DNA of 64,000 nt. Origin: Zetaproteobacteria bacterium CG1_02_55_237 (GTDB taxonomy: Bacteria; Pseudomonadota; Zetaproteobacteria; Mariprofundales; Mariprofundaceae). The notes under the pieces were generated by a model. That model saw only the letters and a list, made by a program, of their open reading frames with translations. It made no database searches and was not told where the DNA came from. Each line of letters begins with the position of its first letter. Within the stretch, counting starts at the first letter, position 1. Below, piece by piece: positions 50,365-60,204 of this stretch. The stretch is taken from positions 1 through 64,000 of the forward strand of contig MNXA01000039.1 of assembly GCA_001871195.1 (NCBI GenBank). The letters run 5' to 3'. A program made the position numbers and the translations under genes.

Positions 50365-50596
50365 TATTCATAATAATGTACACCTGTATATATTATTTAA
50401 CACCCATGTCGTGTCGGGTATTGGCGAGGTTTGGCGAAGGTTGCCATCCGCCGGGGCTTCACATGCGGTGGCCACCGTTTTATCGTCGCAGCATGAAGCT
50501 GGGAGATGCGAACATTCACCTCAGTATGGTGGTGTTAGAGCCGGGCGGCTTTGCCTTTATCTCCGGGCCGGTGATCTCCGGGGATTTCGCCTCCAC
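50365..50596. other. divergent promoter region with a doubtful short ORF
   Basis: The 230 bases between the regulator and murI start with an AT-rich stretch (50365-50400; TATATATTATTTAA near 50387), which is likely the promoter of the Hyf-like operon. An open frame from ATG 50492 to 50600 encodes 35 residues (MKLGDANIHLSMVVLEPGGF and so on) and overlaps the murI ATG as ATGA. I recognise no family and see no ribosome site. Confidence 0.4.
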
Positions 50597-51397
50597 ATGA
50601 GCATTCGCCCGATCGGCATCCTCGATTCAGGAGTCGGCGGCCTGACCGTGCTGCGCGAAATTCGCGCCATTCTGCCGCACGAGCCGATGGCTTATCTGGC
50701 CGATTCAGCCAATCTTCCCTACGGCAGCAAAACCGACATCTGGATTCAGCAGCGAGTTCTGCATCTGGCCGACCAGATGGTGAACCGTTACGACATCAAG
50801 ACGCTGGTGGTCGCCTGCAATACCGCCACTGCTGCGGCGGCCGGCGCCTTGCGCGGCCATCTTTCCATTCCGGTGATCGGTATGGAGCCGGCGGTGAAGC
50901 CGGCCAGTGAGGCGACAAAGAACGGTACCGTCGGCATCCTAGCCACAGAGGGAACCATCAGGAGCGCGCGACTGGCAGGCCTCCTGAAGGCCTTCGCCGA
51001 CGGCCTCCACGTGATCACCCGGCCCTGCCCGGGGCTGGTGGAGATGATCGAGAACTCCGAACCCGGCTCGGCAGAGCTGCGGGAGAATGTGGAACAGTTT
51101 TTACAACCTCTCCTGCACCAGGGAGCCGACACAATCGTGCTGGGCTGCACCCACTACCCGCTGCTGCGCGAACTGATCCGCGACATCGTCGGCCCCGATA
51201 TCCATCTCATCGACACGGGTGCCGCCGTTGCCCGGCAGACGCTGCGCCAGCTCACCCGCCAGGGCCTGCTCGGCCCGCCGGTCGATCAACCGGCCATTCG
51301 TCTTTTCACTACGGGTCCGACGGATGTCTTTTCAGGAGTGATTCAACGGCTGTTCACGGATTTGGCCTCCGTACCTGTCGGTCATTTCACCGAATAA
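50597..51397 (+). CDS. murI: glutamate racemase
   Basis: 266 residues from the ATG at 50597; an open frame extends to 50213 but only this start begins with the conserved RPIGILDSGVGGLTVLREI. The two catalytic cysteines lie in VVACNTATA and VLGCTHYPLL. It supplies D-glutamate for peptidoglycan. No ribosome site is obvious, which fits coupling to the short upstream frame. Confidence 0.96.
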   Translation: MSIRPIGILDSGVGGLTVLREIRAILPHEPMAYLADSANLPYGSKTDIWIQQRVLHLADQMVNRYDIKTLVVACNTATAAAAGALRGHLSIPVIGMEPAVKPASEATKNGTVGILATEGTIRSARLAGLLKAFADGLHVITRPCPGLVEMIENSEPGSAELRENVEQFLQPLLHQGADTIVLGCTHYPLLRELIRDIVGPDIHLIDTGAAVARQTLRQLTRQGLLGPPVDQPAIRLFTTGPTDVFSGVIQRLFTDLASVPVGHFTE

Positions 51398-51415
51398 ACA
51401 GTATAGATTGTATGA

Positions 51416-51709
51416 ACTTTTCGGCGTGGGAGTGTACTTCGCAGAGCTTCCCTTGCCGCTTTCGAGGCGGTGCAGCGCGGCGTGGATTCAGGCCTGTTCG
51501 AACTGGCCTCGGAAACCTTTTTCCTCTCCCCGATGCATTTCGACGACTTCGATGATTTCGACCGCAAGATTCTCAAGGTGACGCATAGCGATCACAGTCT
51601 TTCCCCCGAGTTGCATGCAAAGGTCAAAGCGAAGTTCGAATCGCGTATGACCCCTTCAGGTGCTGAATTCCGGATGCCTATCCGGGTGGAACTGTTGCGC
51701 AGGCCGTAA
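51416..51709 (+). pseudogene. SAM-methyltransferase remnant, C-terminal half
   Basis: The frame runs from just after a TGA near 51413 and reads LRRASLAAFEAVQRGVDSGL, then LSPMHFDDFDDFDRKILKVTHSDHSLSPEL and MTPSGAEFRMPIRVELLRRP at its end. This looks like the C-terminal part of class I SAM methyltransferases of the smtA type. The SAM-binding N-terminal half is missing, and what lies before is the intact murI end. The only in-frame start is a GTG at 51470. Confidence 0.55.
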
Positions 51710-51766
51710 CGGTTTCTCCTGCCAAGTGGGCTTGCGTTGCCGGGAGTGCTACTTTAGTGTCACTTT

Positions 51767-52024
51767 ATGCGTACCGAACTTGTAACCACCCTTAAACGAC
51801 AGGCAACGGAATTGTTGTCCGATCTTGAGCGAGACAAACAACCCATCCTGATTACCCAGCATGGCATGCCGACTGCCTACCTCGTTGATGTCGAGTCGTA
51901 TGAATTGTTGCAGAGCCGCATGGGTATTCTTGAAGGGATCGCCAGGGGCGAGTCGGCCGTCACCGATGGCCGCACGCTCAACCAGGATGAAGCCAAGGCC
52001 AGCATGGCCCGATGGCTGAAGTAG
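51767..52024 (+). CDS. Phd/YefM-type antitoxin
   Basis: 85 residues: LVTTLKRQATELLSDLERDK, then ILITQHGMPTAYLVDVESYE, the Phd/YefM DNA-binding fold, and an acidic C-terminal tail (GRTLNQDEAKASMARWLK) that would wrap the toxin. It overlaps the downstream toxin gene by 13 bases. Such antitoxins also repress their own operon. Confidence 0.9.
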   Translation: MRTELVTTLKRQATELLSDLERDKQPILITQHGMPTAYLVDVESYELLQSRMGILEGIARGESAVTDGRTLNQDEAKASMARWLK

Positions 52025-52308
52025 TCTGGACGGAACCGGCGCTCAGCGACCTCGACGCCATCGCCGATTACATCGCACTGGAAAACCCGGTCGCCGCATC
52101 CGAACTGGTGCGCCGCGTCTTTGTGCACACCGAGCAGCTAGCGAGTTTTCCTGAAAGCGGCGGTGCGGTTCCCGAACTCGAAGGCTCCCGCTACCGGCAG
52201 ATCGTCGAGCCGCCCTGCCGCATCTTCTACCGCTTCGATGGGCAAAAGGTCTTTATCCTGCATGTTATGCGTACCGAGCGATTGCTTCGCAAGGACAATC
52301 TGCGGTAA
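52012..52308 (+). CDS. RelE/ParE-family toxin
   Basis: 98 residues with the RelE/ParE fold: VVWTEPALSDLDAIADYIAL, RRVFVHTEQLASFPESGG, then RQIVEPPCRIFYRFDG and FILHVMRTERLL at the end. By sequence alone ParE (gyrase poison) and RelE (ribosome-dependent RNase) types cannot be separated, but the DLDAIADYI opening is more ParE-like. It is translationally coupled to the antitoxin. Both genes look intact. Confidence 0.88.
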   Translation: MAEVVWTEPALSDLDAIADYIALENPVAASELVRRVFVHTEQLASFPESGGAVPELEGSRYRQIVEPPCRIFYRFDGQKVFILHVMRTERLLRKDNLR

Positions 52309-52362
52309 CTACAATGCGCGAAACAAGACCCCGAATGTGCGAATGTGTGAGCGAACAAAAAC

Positions 52363-52393
52363 AAAAGGCCCGCTTCGATGAGGCGGGCCTTTT
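52363..52393. terminator. bidirectional terminator
   Basis: Stem AAAAGGCCCGC / GCGGGCCTTTT with a short loop. It can serve both the toxin gene and the convergent purH gene. Confidence 0.88.
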
Positions 52394-52417
52394 GGTTTAC
52401 TTGAGGCGAATTTCGGA

Positions 52418-53983
52418 TCAGTGCCTGAAATGCCGGATGCCGGTGAAGATCATGGCGATGTCTTTTTCGTCGGCTGCGGCAATCACTTCATCGTCGCGGA
52501 TCGAGCCGCCCGGCTGAATGACCGCCGTGGCGCCGGCATCGGCCAGTGCATCCACGCCGTCGCGGAAGGGGAAGAAGGCATCGGAGGCCACTGCCGAACC
52601 CTTGATGGCTGAGCCACCGTGCAGGGCGGCAATGCGCGTCGAGTTCACGCGGTTCATCTGGCCGGCACCCACGCCCAGCGTTACGCCATTCTTGGCGAAC
52701 ACGATGGCATTGGATTTCACATGCTTGGCGACCGTCCAGGCAAACAGCATATCGTCCCATTCGACGTCCGTCGGGGCGCGCTTGGTCACCACCTTGCAGG
52801 TGTCGCGATGCAGGATGTGGTCATCGCGCTGCTGCACCAGCAGGCCACCATTCACCCGCTTGAATTCAAGACCACCACTTACAGCCTCGATGGACGGGGC
52901 CAGCAGCAGACGCAGATTCTTGCGCTCGGCCAGCACGGCACGCGCGGCTTCGGTGAAGCCGGGAGCAATGACCACCTCCATGAAGGTTTCGGCAATCAGC
53001 TTGGCGGTTGCCTCTTCAAGCGGGCGATTGAATGCAGCTATTCCTCCAAAAGCAGACACTGCGTCGGCAGCGCGAGCACGCTCGTATGTTTCTGCCTGAT
53101 CGGCACCCACGGCCACGCCGCAGGGGTTGGCATGCTTGACGATGACCACAGCAGGCGCCTCAAAATCGCGCACCAGCGCGAAGGCGGCATCGGCATCGGC
53201 GATGTTGTTATAGGAAATCGCCTTGCCCTGCATGATCTCGCAATCGGCCAGCGACATGCCCTCATCCTCTGGGTCGGCGTAGAAAGCGCCCTGCTGATGT
53301 GGGTTTTCACCGTAGCGCAGCTCGTCTGCTGTCTTGATGAACTGGCGGGTGAAGATATCCGGGAAGTCGCGCTTGGAGCCATCGGCATTAAGGGCGGAAA
53401 AATGGTTGGCGATGGCGCCGTCATAGGCCGCAGTGTGTGCGAAGGCCTTCACGGCCAGCGCGCGGCGTTTGGCTTCATCAAGATCGTTGCTGTCCATCGC
53501 GTCGAGGATCATGACGTAATCGCTCGGATCGACGACGATGGTGACGAATTTATGATTCTTGGCTGAGGCGCGCACCATGCAGGGCCCGCCGATGTCGATG
53601 TTTTCAATGGCATCGTCAATCGTGCAGCCCTCTTTGGCCACGGCCTCGCGAAACGGATACAGATTCACACAGACCAGATCGATTTGCTCGATACCGTGCT
53701 CGGCCATGGAGGCTAGATCGCCGGGATTATCGCGGCGCGCAAGGATGCCGCCGTGCACCTTGGGGTTCAGGGTTTTTACACGCCCGTCCATCATCTCGGG
53801 GAAGCCAGTGTACTCGGAGACATCACGGCAGGCGATGCCTGCCTCGCGCAAGAGCTTGGCTGTGCCGCCGGTGGACAGGATATCCACGCCCTTGGCGCTT
53901 AGTGCGCGGGCGAAAGCCTCGACGCCGGTTTTATCGGATACGCTGATCAGTGCGCGCCGGATGGTGTAGGACTGGCTGGACAT
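52418..53983 (-). CDS. purH: AICAR transformylase/IMP cyclohydrolase
   Basis: 521-residue bifunctional enzyme for the last two steps of IMP synthesis. The N-terminal cyclohydrolase ([29 protein letters not shown]) is followed by the transformylase with the catalytic Lys-His region [13 protein letters not shown] and the C-terminal [30 protein letters not shown]. It is monocistronic and ends at the shared terminator. Confidence 0.97.
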   Translation of the reverse strand: MSSQSYTIRRALISVSDKTGVEAFARALSAKGVDILSTGGTAKLLREAGIACRDVSEYTGFPEMMDGRVKTLNPKVHGGILARRDNPGDLASMAEHGIEQIDLVCVNLYPFREAVAKEGCTIDDAIENIDIGGPCMVRASAKNHKFVTIVVDPSDYVMILDAMDSNDLDEAKRRALAVKAFAHTAAYDGAIANHFSALNADGSKRDFPDIFTRQFIKTADELRYGENPHQQGAFYADPEDEGMSLADCEIMQGKAISYNNIADADAAFALVRDFEAPAVVIVKHANPCGVAVGADQAETYERARAADAVSAFGGIAAFNRPLEEATAKLIAETFMEVVIAPGFTEAARAVLAERKNLRLLLAPSIEAVSGGLEFKRVNGGLLVQQRDDHILHRDTCKVVTKRAPTDVEWDDMLFAWTVAKHVKSNAIVFAKNGVTLGVGAGQMNRVNSTRIAALHGGSAIKGSAVASDAFFPFRDGVDALADAGATAVIQPGGSIRDDEVIAAADEKDIAMIFTGIRHFRH

Positions 53984-54079
53984 GGTTGCTCCCGTGTGCG
54001 GTTTGAAGGAATCGGAACGCTACGTATCGTGCCCTGCCGTGCAAGGTTTTCAACGAGACCGTTCTTGTCCGGGGATGCG

Positions 54080-54715
54080 TCAGTCTATAGGTGCAGAGAA
54101 CAGTGCCTTGGCATGTTCAAGAACGCGCGTCTCCACCTCGCTGCGACTGGCGTGAACGCCCTCCGCATGCATGGATGTCACGGGTGAATCTGTCATCCCG
54201 CAGGCCACAATGCCGGAAAAGTGGCGCAGATTCGGATGGATATTCAGGGCGATGCCGTGAAAGGTGATCCATTTGCGGCAGCGCACGCCGACAGCGGCTA
54301 TTTTGTTGCCGCCCACCCAGACCCCGATGCCACGTTTGCTGCGACAGGCTTCGATGCCGAAGTCAGCCAGTGTGCGTATGACCATCTCCTCCAGCCGCTG
54401 GACATGGCGGTGCAGGTCGGGATCGCTGCGCAGGTCGGCTAGCACATAGCACACCAGTTGCCCAGGCCCATGGTAGGTCACCTCGCCACCGCGCCCGCTC
54501 TCGAATACGCTGATGGATTCACCATCAACGATACGACTGAGAATATCGCTTTCGCTGCCTGAGGTGCCGATGGTGTACAGCGGCGGGTGTTCGGTAAGAA
54601 TGATGCAGGGGCTTGCCCGGCCTGCGATGATGTCTGCCACCCGCCCTTCCTGCTCGGCCAGCGAATCGGGGTAGGCTTGAACTGCATGACGAATGATTTC
54701 CAATGGGGGCGACAT
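54080..54715 (-). CDS. lipB: octanoyltransferase
   Basis: 211 residues. Transfers octanoate from ACP to lipoyl domains, the first step of lipoate attachment. EHPPLYTIGTSGSESD, GRGGEVTYHGPGQLVCYVL, NKIAAVGVRCRKWITFHGIALN (with the active-site lysine) and GIVACGMTDSPVTS (catalytic Cys) are all present. The start overlaps the upstream end of the divergent NUDIX frame. No lipA lies nearby. Confidence 0.95.
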   Translation of the reverse strand: MSPPLEIIRHAVQAYPDSLAEQEGRVADIIAGRASPCIILTEHPPLYTIGTSGSESDILSRIVDGESISVFESGRGGEVTYHGPGQLVCYVLADLRSDPDLHRHVQRLEEMVIRTLADFGIEACRSKRGIGVWVGGNKIAAVGVRCRKWITFHGIALNIHPNLRHFSGIVACGMTDSPVTSMHAEGVHASRSEVETRVLEHAKALFSAPID

Positions 54716-54810
54716 CAGAGAAGCCTAGCCTCGCCGCGCGGGAATCACCATTGCCCGCAAGCAGCGCCTTGGGCAGCGACTTTGCCGATGAAGTCCTTAG
54801 TATTCGATGC

Positions 54811-55227
54811 ATGCTCCATCAAACCATTGCGCTCATCGCCGCTTTCAACCGCAACGGTGAAGTGTTGTTGCTCAGTCGACCTGCCGATGTGCATTGCGCA
54901 GGCCTGTGGTCTTTTCCCGGCGGCAAGGTGGAGGTTGGAGAAGAAGCTCTGCAGGCCGCGAAGCGCGAATTGGCAGAAGAAACAGGACTCGCTGCAATAC
55001 GTTGGCAACATATTGGCGATGCTGAACATGCCTATCAGGATCGGATACTTCACTTCAGCTTATTTGCCTGCGACTGCCTCGACACATCGGGATTGAACTG
55101 CGAATCGGAACACGCATGGGTGAGCTGTGATGCTCTGGGAGATTTCGCCATGCCGGAAGCCAATGCCAAGCTGCTCCCCATGCTGTCTGCGCCGGCAATG
55201 ATTGAATATTTAAGCACCACGGAATAA
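54811..55227 (+). CDS. NUDIX hydrolase, MutT-like
   Basis: 138 residues from the ATG at 54811. The NUDIX box is complete: GGKVEVGEEAL followed by KRELAEETGL. The opening (MLHQTIALIAAFNRNGEVLL) and LWSFPGGKVE match MutT-type pyrophosphohydrolases that clean oxidised dGTP. The frame is open to an ATG at 54703 inside lipB, but those extra residues are not typical, so the shorter form is preferred. Neither start has a strong ribosome site. Confidence 0.85.
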   Translation: MLHQTIALIAAFNRNGEVLLLSRPADVHCAGLWSFPGGKVEVGEEALQAAKRELAEETGLAAIRWQHIGDAEHAYQDRILHFSLFACDCLDTSGLNCESEHAWVSCDALGDFAMPEANAKLLPMLSAPAMIEYLSTTE

Positions 55228-55244
55228 CGCCCTCCTTAAAGCAG

Positions 55245-55269
55245 AAAGCCCCGCCGAGGGCGGGGCTTT
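55245..55269. terminator. bidirectional terminator
   Basis: Stem AAAGCCCCGCC / GGCGGGGCTTT with a GAG loop, between the NUDIX gene and the convergent lysine-rich protein gene. Confidence 0.85.
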
Positions 55270-55309
55270 GCAAAATGAAACTGAATATTGATTCAGTGAA
55301 GGGCGATGG

Positions 55310-55663
55310 TCAGTTGGTTTCGCTTTCCATCTTCTTGTCGGCTTCCTTCATCTTCATCTTTTTCTTACCTTCATCGGAGGCTTTGTCTTTCCTTTCCTTC
55401 ATCTCTTTCTTGCCTTCATCCGAGGCTTTGTCTTTCCTTTCCTTCATCTCTTTCTTTTTCTTGTCGTGATGCTTCTTGGCAGACTTCTCCTCATCCTTGT
55501 TTGCCTTGCGCTCAGCCTGGTGAGCCTTCTTGGTTGCCTTGTCTGCATGTGCATCGGCTGACATGCCGGCCTTTTCACGCACGCCATGATCTGCTGCCAA
55601 AACGGGTGTTGCTGCCAATCCGAGGGCTGCCAGTGCAGCCAGGGACAAAATAGATTTACGCAT
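55310..55663 (-). CDS. exported lysine-rich repeat protein
   Basis: 117 residues: a signal peptide (SILSLAALAALGLAATPVLAA, cut near residue 23) and a mature part with very high Lys/Glu/Asp/Met content, no cysteine and no aromatic residue. It contains two copies of KEMKERKDKASDEGK. Such sequences are disordered or a single charged helix. Function unknown; binding of metals or anionic surfaces is only a possibility. A good ribosome site (AGGAGG) precedes the ATG. Confidence 0.78.
   Translation of the reverse strand: MRKSILSLAALAALGLAATPVLAADHGVREKAGMSADAHADKATKKAHQAERKANKDEEKSAKKHHDKKKKEMKERKDKASDEGKKEMKERKDKASDEGKKKMKMKEADKKMESETN
55368..55457. repeat. two 45-bp tandem units
   Basis: Direct repeat with period 45 bases (55368-55412 and 55413-55457), nearly identical, encoding the 15-residue lysine-rich unit. 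Confidence 0.88.
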
Positions 55664-55861
55664 ATGTTCATGCCTCCTGAGATATCAGCCTTTGGCCGAT
55701 GATCAGGATTATAAATCACGGCTGTCTGTAAGACAGGCGCAAAGATTACCCTCCTTCATATTTTTGCTGGTCGGATATCGAAAGAGGATTTCTTTTGCTA
55801 TGACCCCTATGGCGCTAGGCTGAGCCACATTCAATTTATATGTACGGCAAAGGAGATTCGG

Positions 55862-58492
55862 GTGAGCAATAGTTTTGGTGCCAGGAGCACTCTCAAGGTC
55901 AAGGATAAGACATACACCTATTACCGTCTGGATGCTGCTGGCGATGCCGCCCGCTTGCCATTCTCGATGAAAATTCTGCTGGAGAATCTGCTGCGCCGCG
56001 AAGACGGCGAGGTGGTCAGTCGCGAGGATGTGCTGTCGATCCTCAACTGGGATGCCAAGGCCGAGCCGTCGAAAGAAATCGCCTACATGCCGGCACGTGT
56101 GCTGATGCAGGATTTCACGGGCGTACCCGCCGTGGTCGATCTGGCAGCCATGCGCGATGCAGTGGTGGCGCTTGGTGGCAAGGCTGCGCAGATCAATCCG
56201 CTGGCGCCGGCCGAACTTGTGATTGACCACTCCGTGCAGGTGGATGCATTCGGCTCCGATGATGCCATGGCAAAGAACGCCGAAATTGAATTTTCGCGCA
56301 ACCGCGAGCGCTACAACTTCCTTAAGTGGGGGCAGTTGGCCTTCGACAACTTCAAGGTTGTGCCACCGGATACCGGGATTGTGCATCAGGTCAATCTGGA
56401 GAATCTGGCGCGTACTGTGTTTGTGGATGATGCAGGCGTAGCCTACCCGGATACGCTGGTCGGCACCGATTCGCACACCACCATGATTAATGGCCTCGGC
56501 GTACTCGGCTGGGGTGTGGGCGGTATCGAGGCGGAAGCAGCCATGCTCGGCCAGCCGGTCTCCATGCTGATTCCCAAGGTGGTTGGTTTTGAGTTGAACG
56601 GAGCCTTGCCGGAAGGTGCCACCGCCACCGATCTTGTGCTGACCATTGTGGAAATCCTTCGCAAGCACGGCGTGGTCGGCAAGTTTGTCGAATTCTATGG
56701 TGCGGGACTGGATCATCTGCCACTGGCTGATCGCGCCACTATCGCCAATATGGCACCGGAATATGGCGCCACCTGCGGCATCTTCCCGATTGATCATGAG
56801 ACCCTGAATTACCTGCGCCTTTCCGGCCGCTCCGAAGAAAACATTGCGCTGGTCGAGGCCTATGCCAAGGCCCAGGGCATGTTCCGCGACGGGCCGAACA
56901 CAGCTGATTACAGCGAGACGCTGTCGCTGGATATGTCCACGGTTGTACCCTCACTGGCCGGCCCCAAGCGCCCGCAGGATCGCGTTGCACTGACCGATGC
57001 AAAGGCAAGCTTTACCAAGGCATTGAGTGCCGTGAAGGCCGAAGCAGGACTGGAAACGAAGGCCGTGCGCACAAATATTAACGGCAAAGAAGTGACCATC
57101 GACAACGGTGCCGTGGTTATCGCAGCCATCACCTCCTGCACCAACACCTCCAACCCATCGGTCATGCTCGGTGCGGGTCTTGTTGCCAAGAAAGCCGCCG
57201 CCTTAGGTCTCAACTCTGCGCCGTGGGTGAAAACCTCACTCGGCCCCGGCTCTTTGGTGGTTACCGAATATCTTGAAGGTGCGGGGCTTATGGAGCCGCT
57301 GAAAAAGCTGGGCTTCCATGTTGTCGGCTACGGTTGCACCACATGTATCGGCAACTCCGGACCGCTGCCTGTTGAAGTCTCCAAGGCCATCGCTGATGGA
57401 GACCTTTCCGTTTGTTCGGTGCTCTCCGGCAATCGCAACTTCGAAGGTCGCGTGCATGCTGAGGTGCGCATGAATTATCTGGCCTCCCCGCCGCTGGTCG
57501 TGGCCTATGCCATTGCTGGAACGATGAATATCGATCTGTACAAGGAGCCGCTGGGCAAGGGCGCCAACGGCCAGGATGTGTATCTGAAGGACATATGGCC
57601 GACACAGGCCGAGGTCGCGGCGGCTGTGGCGGGCGTGAATCGCGCTCAGTTCACCAAATCCTATGCCGATGTGTTCAAGGGCGATGCCAACTGGCAGCAA
57701 CTGGCTGCCCCTGAGGGCGAGCGTTTTGCCTGGGAGGATGATTCCACCTATATCCAGAACCCGCCCTACTTTGTCGGCATGAGCAAGGAGCCGGGCAGCA
57801 TCGGCGATATCAGCGGTGCGCGCGTGCTGGCCATGCTCGGCGATTCGGTGACCACCGACCACATCTCGCCGGCAGGCAATATCAAAGCTGATTCCCCGGC
57901 TGGTCGTTACCTGCGCGAACAGGGCGTGGAGGCAAAGGATTTCAACTCCTACGGCTCACGGCGCGGCAATCATGAGGTCATGATGCGCGGTACCTTTGCC
58001 AACATCCGCTTGCGCAACCGATTGGCCCCCGGCACAGAGGGAGGTGTGACCCTGCATCTGCCGGATGGCGAAGCCATGAGCATTTACGATGCGGCCATGC
58101 AGTACAGGGAAGAAGCTGTTCCGGCCATTATCCTTGCCGGTAAGGAATACGGTTCGGGTTCGTCGCGCGACTGGGCTGCTAAGGGACCTGCCCTGCAGGG
58201 CGTGCGTGCCGTGATTGCCGAAAGCTATGAGCGTATCCACCGTTCCAATCTGGTTGGCATGGGCATCCTTCCCTTGCAGTTTTTGGATGGCGACAGCCCC
58301 GAAACGCTGGGACTGACAGGCCATGAAGTATTCAGCATCAGCGGCGTGAAGCAGGGCGCGAAAGAAGTGAGCGTTACGGCCGACGGCAAGACCTTCACTG
58401 CCAGCGTGCGTATCGACACTCCCAAGGAATGGGATTACTACCGTCACGGCGGCATCCTGCATTATGTGCTGCGCCAATTAGCTGCGAATTAA
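55862..58492 (+). CDS. acnA: aconitate hydratase A
   Basis: 876 residues of the AcnA/IRP1 type. It interconverts citrate and isocitrate in the TCA cycle. [4Fe-4S] ligands are in [10 protein letters not shown] and [32 protein letters not shown] and [13 protein letters not shown] are active-site stretches. The GTG start has AAAGGAGA upstream. It is monocistronic, ending at a strong terminator. Confidence 0.97.
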   Translation: MSNSFGARSTLKVKDKTYTYYRLDAAGDAARLPFSMKILLENLLRREDGEVVSREDVLSILNWDAKAEPSKEIAYMPARVLMQDFTGVPAVVDLAAMRDAVVALGGKAAQINPLAPAELVIDHSVQVDAFGSDDAMAKNAEIEFSRNRERYNFLKWGQLAFDNFKVVPPDTGIVHQVNLENLARTVFVDDAGVAYPDTLVGTDSHTTMINGLGVLGWGVGGIEAEAAMLGQPVSMLIPKVVGFELNGALPEGATATDLVLTIVEILRKHGVVGKFVEFYGAGLDHLPLADRATIANMAPEYGATCGIFPIDHETLNYLRLSGRSEENIALVEAYAKAQGMFRDGPNTADYSETLSLDMSTVVPSLAGPKRPQDRVALTDAKASFTKALSAVKAEAGLETKAVRTNINGKEVTIDNGAVVIAAITSCTNTSNPSVMLGAGLVAKKAAALGLNSAPWVKTSLGPGSLVVTEYLEGAGLMEPLKKLGFHVVGYGCTTCIGNSGPLPVEVSKAIADGDLSVCSVLSGNRNFEGRVHAEVRMNYLASPPLVVAYAIAGTMNIDLYKEPLGKGANGQDVYLKDIWPTQAEVAAAVAGVNRAQFTKSYADVFKGDANWQQLAAPEGERFAWEDDSTYIQNPPYFVGMSKEPGSIGDISGARVLAMLGDSVTTDHISPAGNIKADSPAGRYLREQGVEAKDFNSYGSRRGNHEVMMRGTFANIRLRNRLAPGTEGGVTLHLPDGEAMSIYDAAMQYREEAVPAIILAGKEYGSGSSRDWAAKGPALQGVRAVIAESYERIHRSNLVGMGILPLQFLDGDSPETLGLTGHEVFSISGVKQGAKEVSVTADGKTFTASVRIDTPKEWDYYRHGGILHYVLRQLAAN

Positions 58493-58519
58493 GCGCTGGT
58501 TTTTCATTCGAGCCACAAT

Positions 58520-58549
58520 AAAAAGGGCCCCGATAAGGGGCCCTTTTTT
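58520..58549. terminator. bidirectional terminator
   Basis: Stem AAAAGGGCCCC / GGGGCCCTTTT with a GATAA loop and T run, between acnA and the convergent YihY-family gene. Confidence 0.92.
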
Positions 58550-58570
58550 ATTTGCCGGTTTCGCAGCCTC

Positions 58571-59935
58571 TTATAATTCTTTGCCATTCTGTTTGGCATC
58601 TTTTCCAAGTCCGGCAAGAACCATGTCCTTCAGGGTTTGATGCTGCATAGCTTGATCAACCGCTTCGTCTGCAGCCTGCATCATCTGGTCAACCACCGGC
58701 TCCTTCGCCAATCGCCATGGCATAAGACCACTTTCCTCATTGCCGGAGCGCACGGCATCAAGGATATGTTTGACCGGCAGGGTCTCCATATCCTGTGCAG
58801 GCACATAAGGCGGCGAACCTTCGCTGGTGGCGATAATGAGCTGGCGTGCTTGCAGTGTATCCAGAATGTCCTGAGTGACATTAAGCGGCGCACCCAGTTT
58901 GCGTGCCAGTTCGTCGATTTGCCATGCTGTCTGGTGACGGTAGTAATGCTGTCCGATATGGAACATGGCGAGCAGCGACAGTTTCTCCGTCAGGAGAGGG
59001 CTTAAGCCCTGTTGATTCCGGCGCACCGCGATATGCCCCGGATTCTGGCAATAGAATGCGATGCTGGTGCCGAGCAGCAGAATCAACCAGCTCACAAACA
59101 GCCAGATCATGAACATGATCAGGATGGCGAAGCCGGAATAGATGGCTGTGTAGTTGCCCGAATTAACGACAAAAGTGCCGAAAGCCCAGCCTGCTGTTTC
59201 CCATGCAATACCGGCTACTGCACCACCGATCAGCGCTGGCCCGATCTTCACCTTGGTGTTTGGCATGAAGATATAAACAAAGGTAAAGGCGACGATCACC
59301 AGGGCGTAAGGAATGAGTTTGCCAATCGAAGCCACCACAAGTCCCAAAAGTGGAACGCTTGAGATCGCCCCAACCACGGAAGAACTCATCAGCGATGCCG
59401 TCATGCCGAGGGCGGAGAAAATCAGTAGCGGGCCGACCAGAATCACGCTCAGGTATTCGCTGAAGCGTTGCCCCAGTGGGCGGGCCTTATCGATGTGCCA
59501 GATATAATTGAAGGATTTTTCGATTTTGTGCAGTAGGGAAACAACCGTATAGATCAACATGCCGAGACCCAATGAGCCCAAGACGCCGACCTTGATGTTA
59601 TCCACGAAGCCGACAATTTGCCGGGCGATTTCTTCTCCCTTGTCTCCCAATGCAGACAATGTATTCACCAGTGCCGGCTCAAGCTGATTCTGCACCCCGA
59701 AACCTTTGAGTACGGAGAAGGTGAGGGCGAGCAGAGGAACCAATGAGAGCAGGGTGGTGTACACCAGACTCATGGCGCGCAGGGTGAGCTGTCCTTCGAG
59801 AAAATCACGAATCACCGCAAAACTCACCTGCAAGATGCGCGTAATCAGCGCTTTCCAGCCGGGAAGCGAATGAACATCGTCCGGCCAAAGTATCTGCAGG
59901 CCAGCCGCTTTCCATTTCATCATCAGCTCAAACAT
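58571..59935 (-). CDS. YihY/BrkB-family membrane protein
   Basis: 454 residues from the ATG at 59935, which has GGAGG six bases upstream. Six membrane helices (about 45-295) show the family text RAMSLVYTTLLSLVPLLALTF, SFNYIWHIDKARPLGQRFSEYL and YTAIYSGFAILIMFMIWLFVSWLILLLG. A cytosolic C-terminal part (about 300-454) looks like a winged helix (IDELARKLGAPLNVTQDILDTLQ), which is longer than in minimal YihY proteins. It was once named RNase BN, but that is not its function; the true role is unknown. Confidence 0.88.
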   Translation of the reverse strand: MFELMMKWKAAGLQILWPDDVHSLPGWKALITRILQVSFAVIRDFLEGQLTLRAMSLVYTTLLSLVPLLALTFSVLKGFGVQNQLEPALVNTLSALGDKGEEIARQIVGFVDNIKVGVLGSLGLGMLIYTVVSLLHKIEKSFNYIWHIDKARPLGQRFSEYLSVILVGPLLIFSALGMTASLMSSSVVGAISSVPLLGLVVASIGKLIPYALVIVAFTFVYIFMPNTKVKIGPALIGGAVAGIAWETAGWAFGTFVVNSGNYTAIYSGFAILIMFMIWLFVSWLILLLGTSIAFYCQNPGHIAVRRNQQGLSPLLTEKLSLLAMFHIGQHYYRHQTAWQIDELARKLGAPLNVTQDILDTLQARQLIIATSEGSPPYVPAQDMETLPVKHILDAVRSGNEESGLMPWRLAKEPVVDQMMQAADEAVDQAMQHQTLKDMVLAGLGKDAKQNGKEL

Positions 59936-60116
59936 AAACATCCTCCACGGCATTCCGCCTGACGAATGTAGCAGAATCCCCAAGGCTTTGTCTTCACGTC
60001 GTCTACGAAGGGCAGCCGAACCTTGCCTGTGGTGATGCAGCGGATGACGCTGGCGGAGCGCATGGCTAACCTTGCGGACGAGAGTCAGGAGGAAAACGAG
60101 GCGCACGTTTGTGGAG

Positions 60117-60200
60117 ATGGTGAAGACCTATGCACCGGCGATGCTGCTGATCTTGGGCGGGTTGCTTTGCTTTGTGCTGATACTTGCCCACGGGTGGTGA
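60117..60200 (+). CDS. possible 27-residue membrane peptide
   Basis: MVKTYAPAMLLILGGLLCFV followed by LILAHGW: one hydrophobic segment with a basic N-terminus. The frame is open upstream to 60048, with possible GTG or TTG starts. An AGGAGG lies at 60087-60092, too far for the ATG. It stops four bases before the next gene's ATG, which suggests coupling. Weakly supported. Confidence 0.3.
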   Translation: MVKTYAPAMLLILGGLLCFVLILAHGW

Positions 60201-60204
60201 AGTG

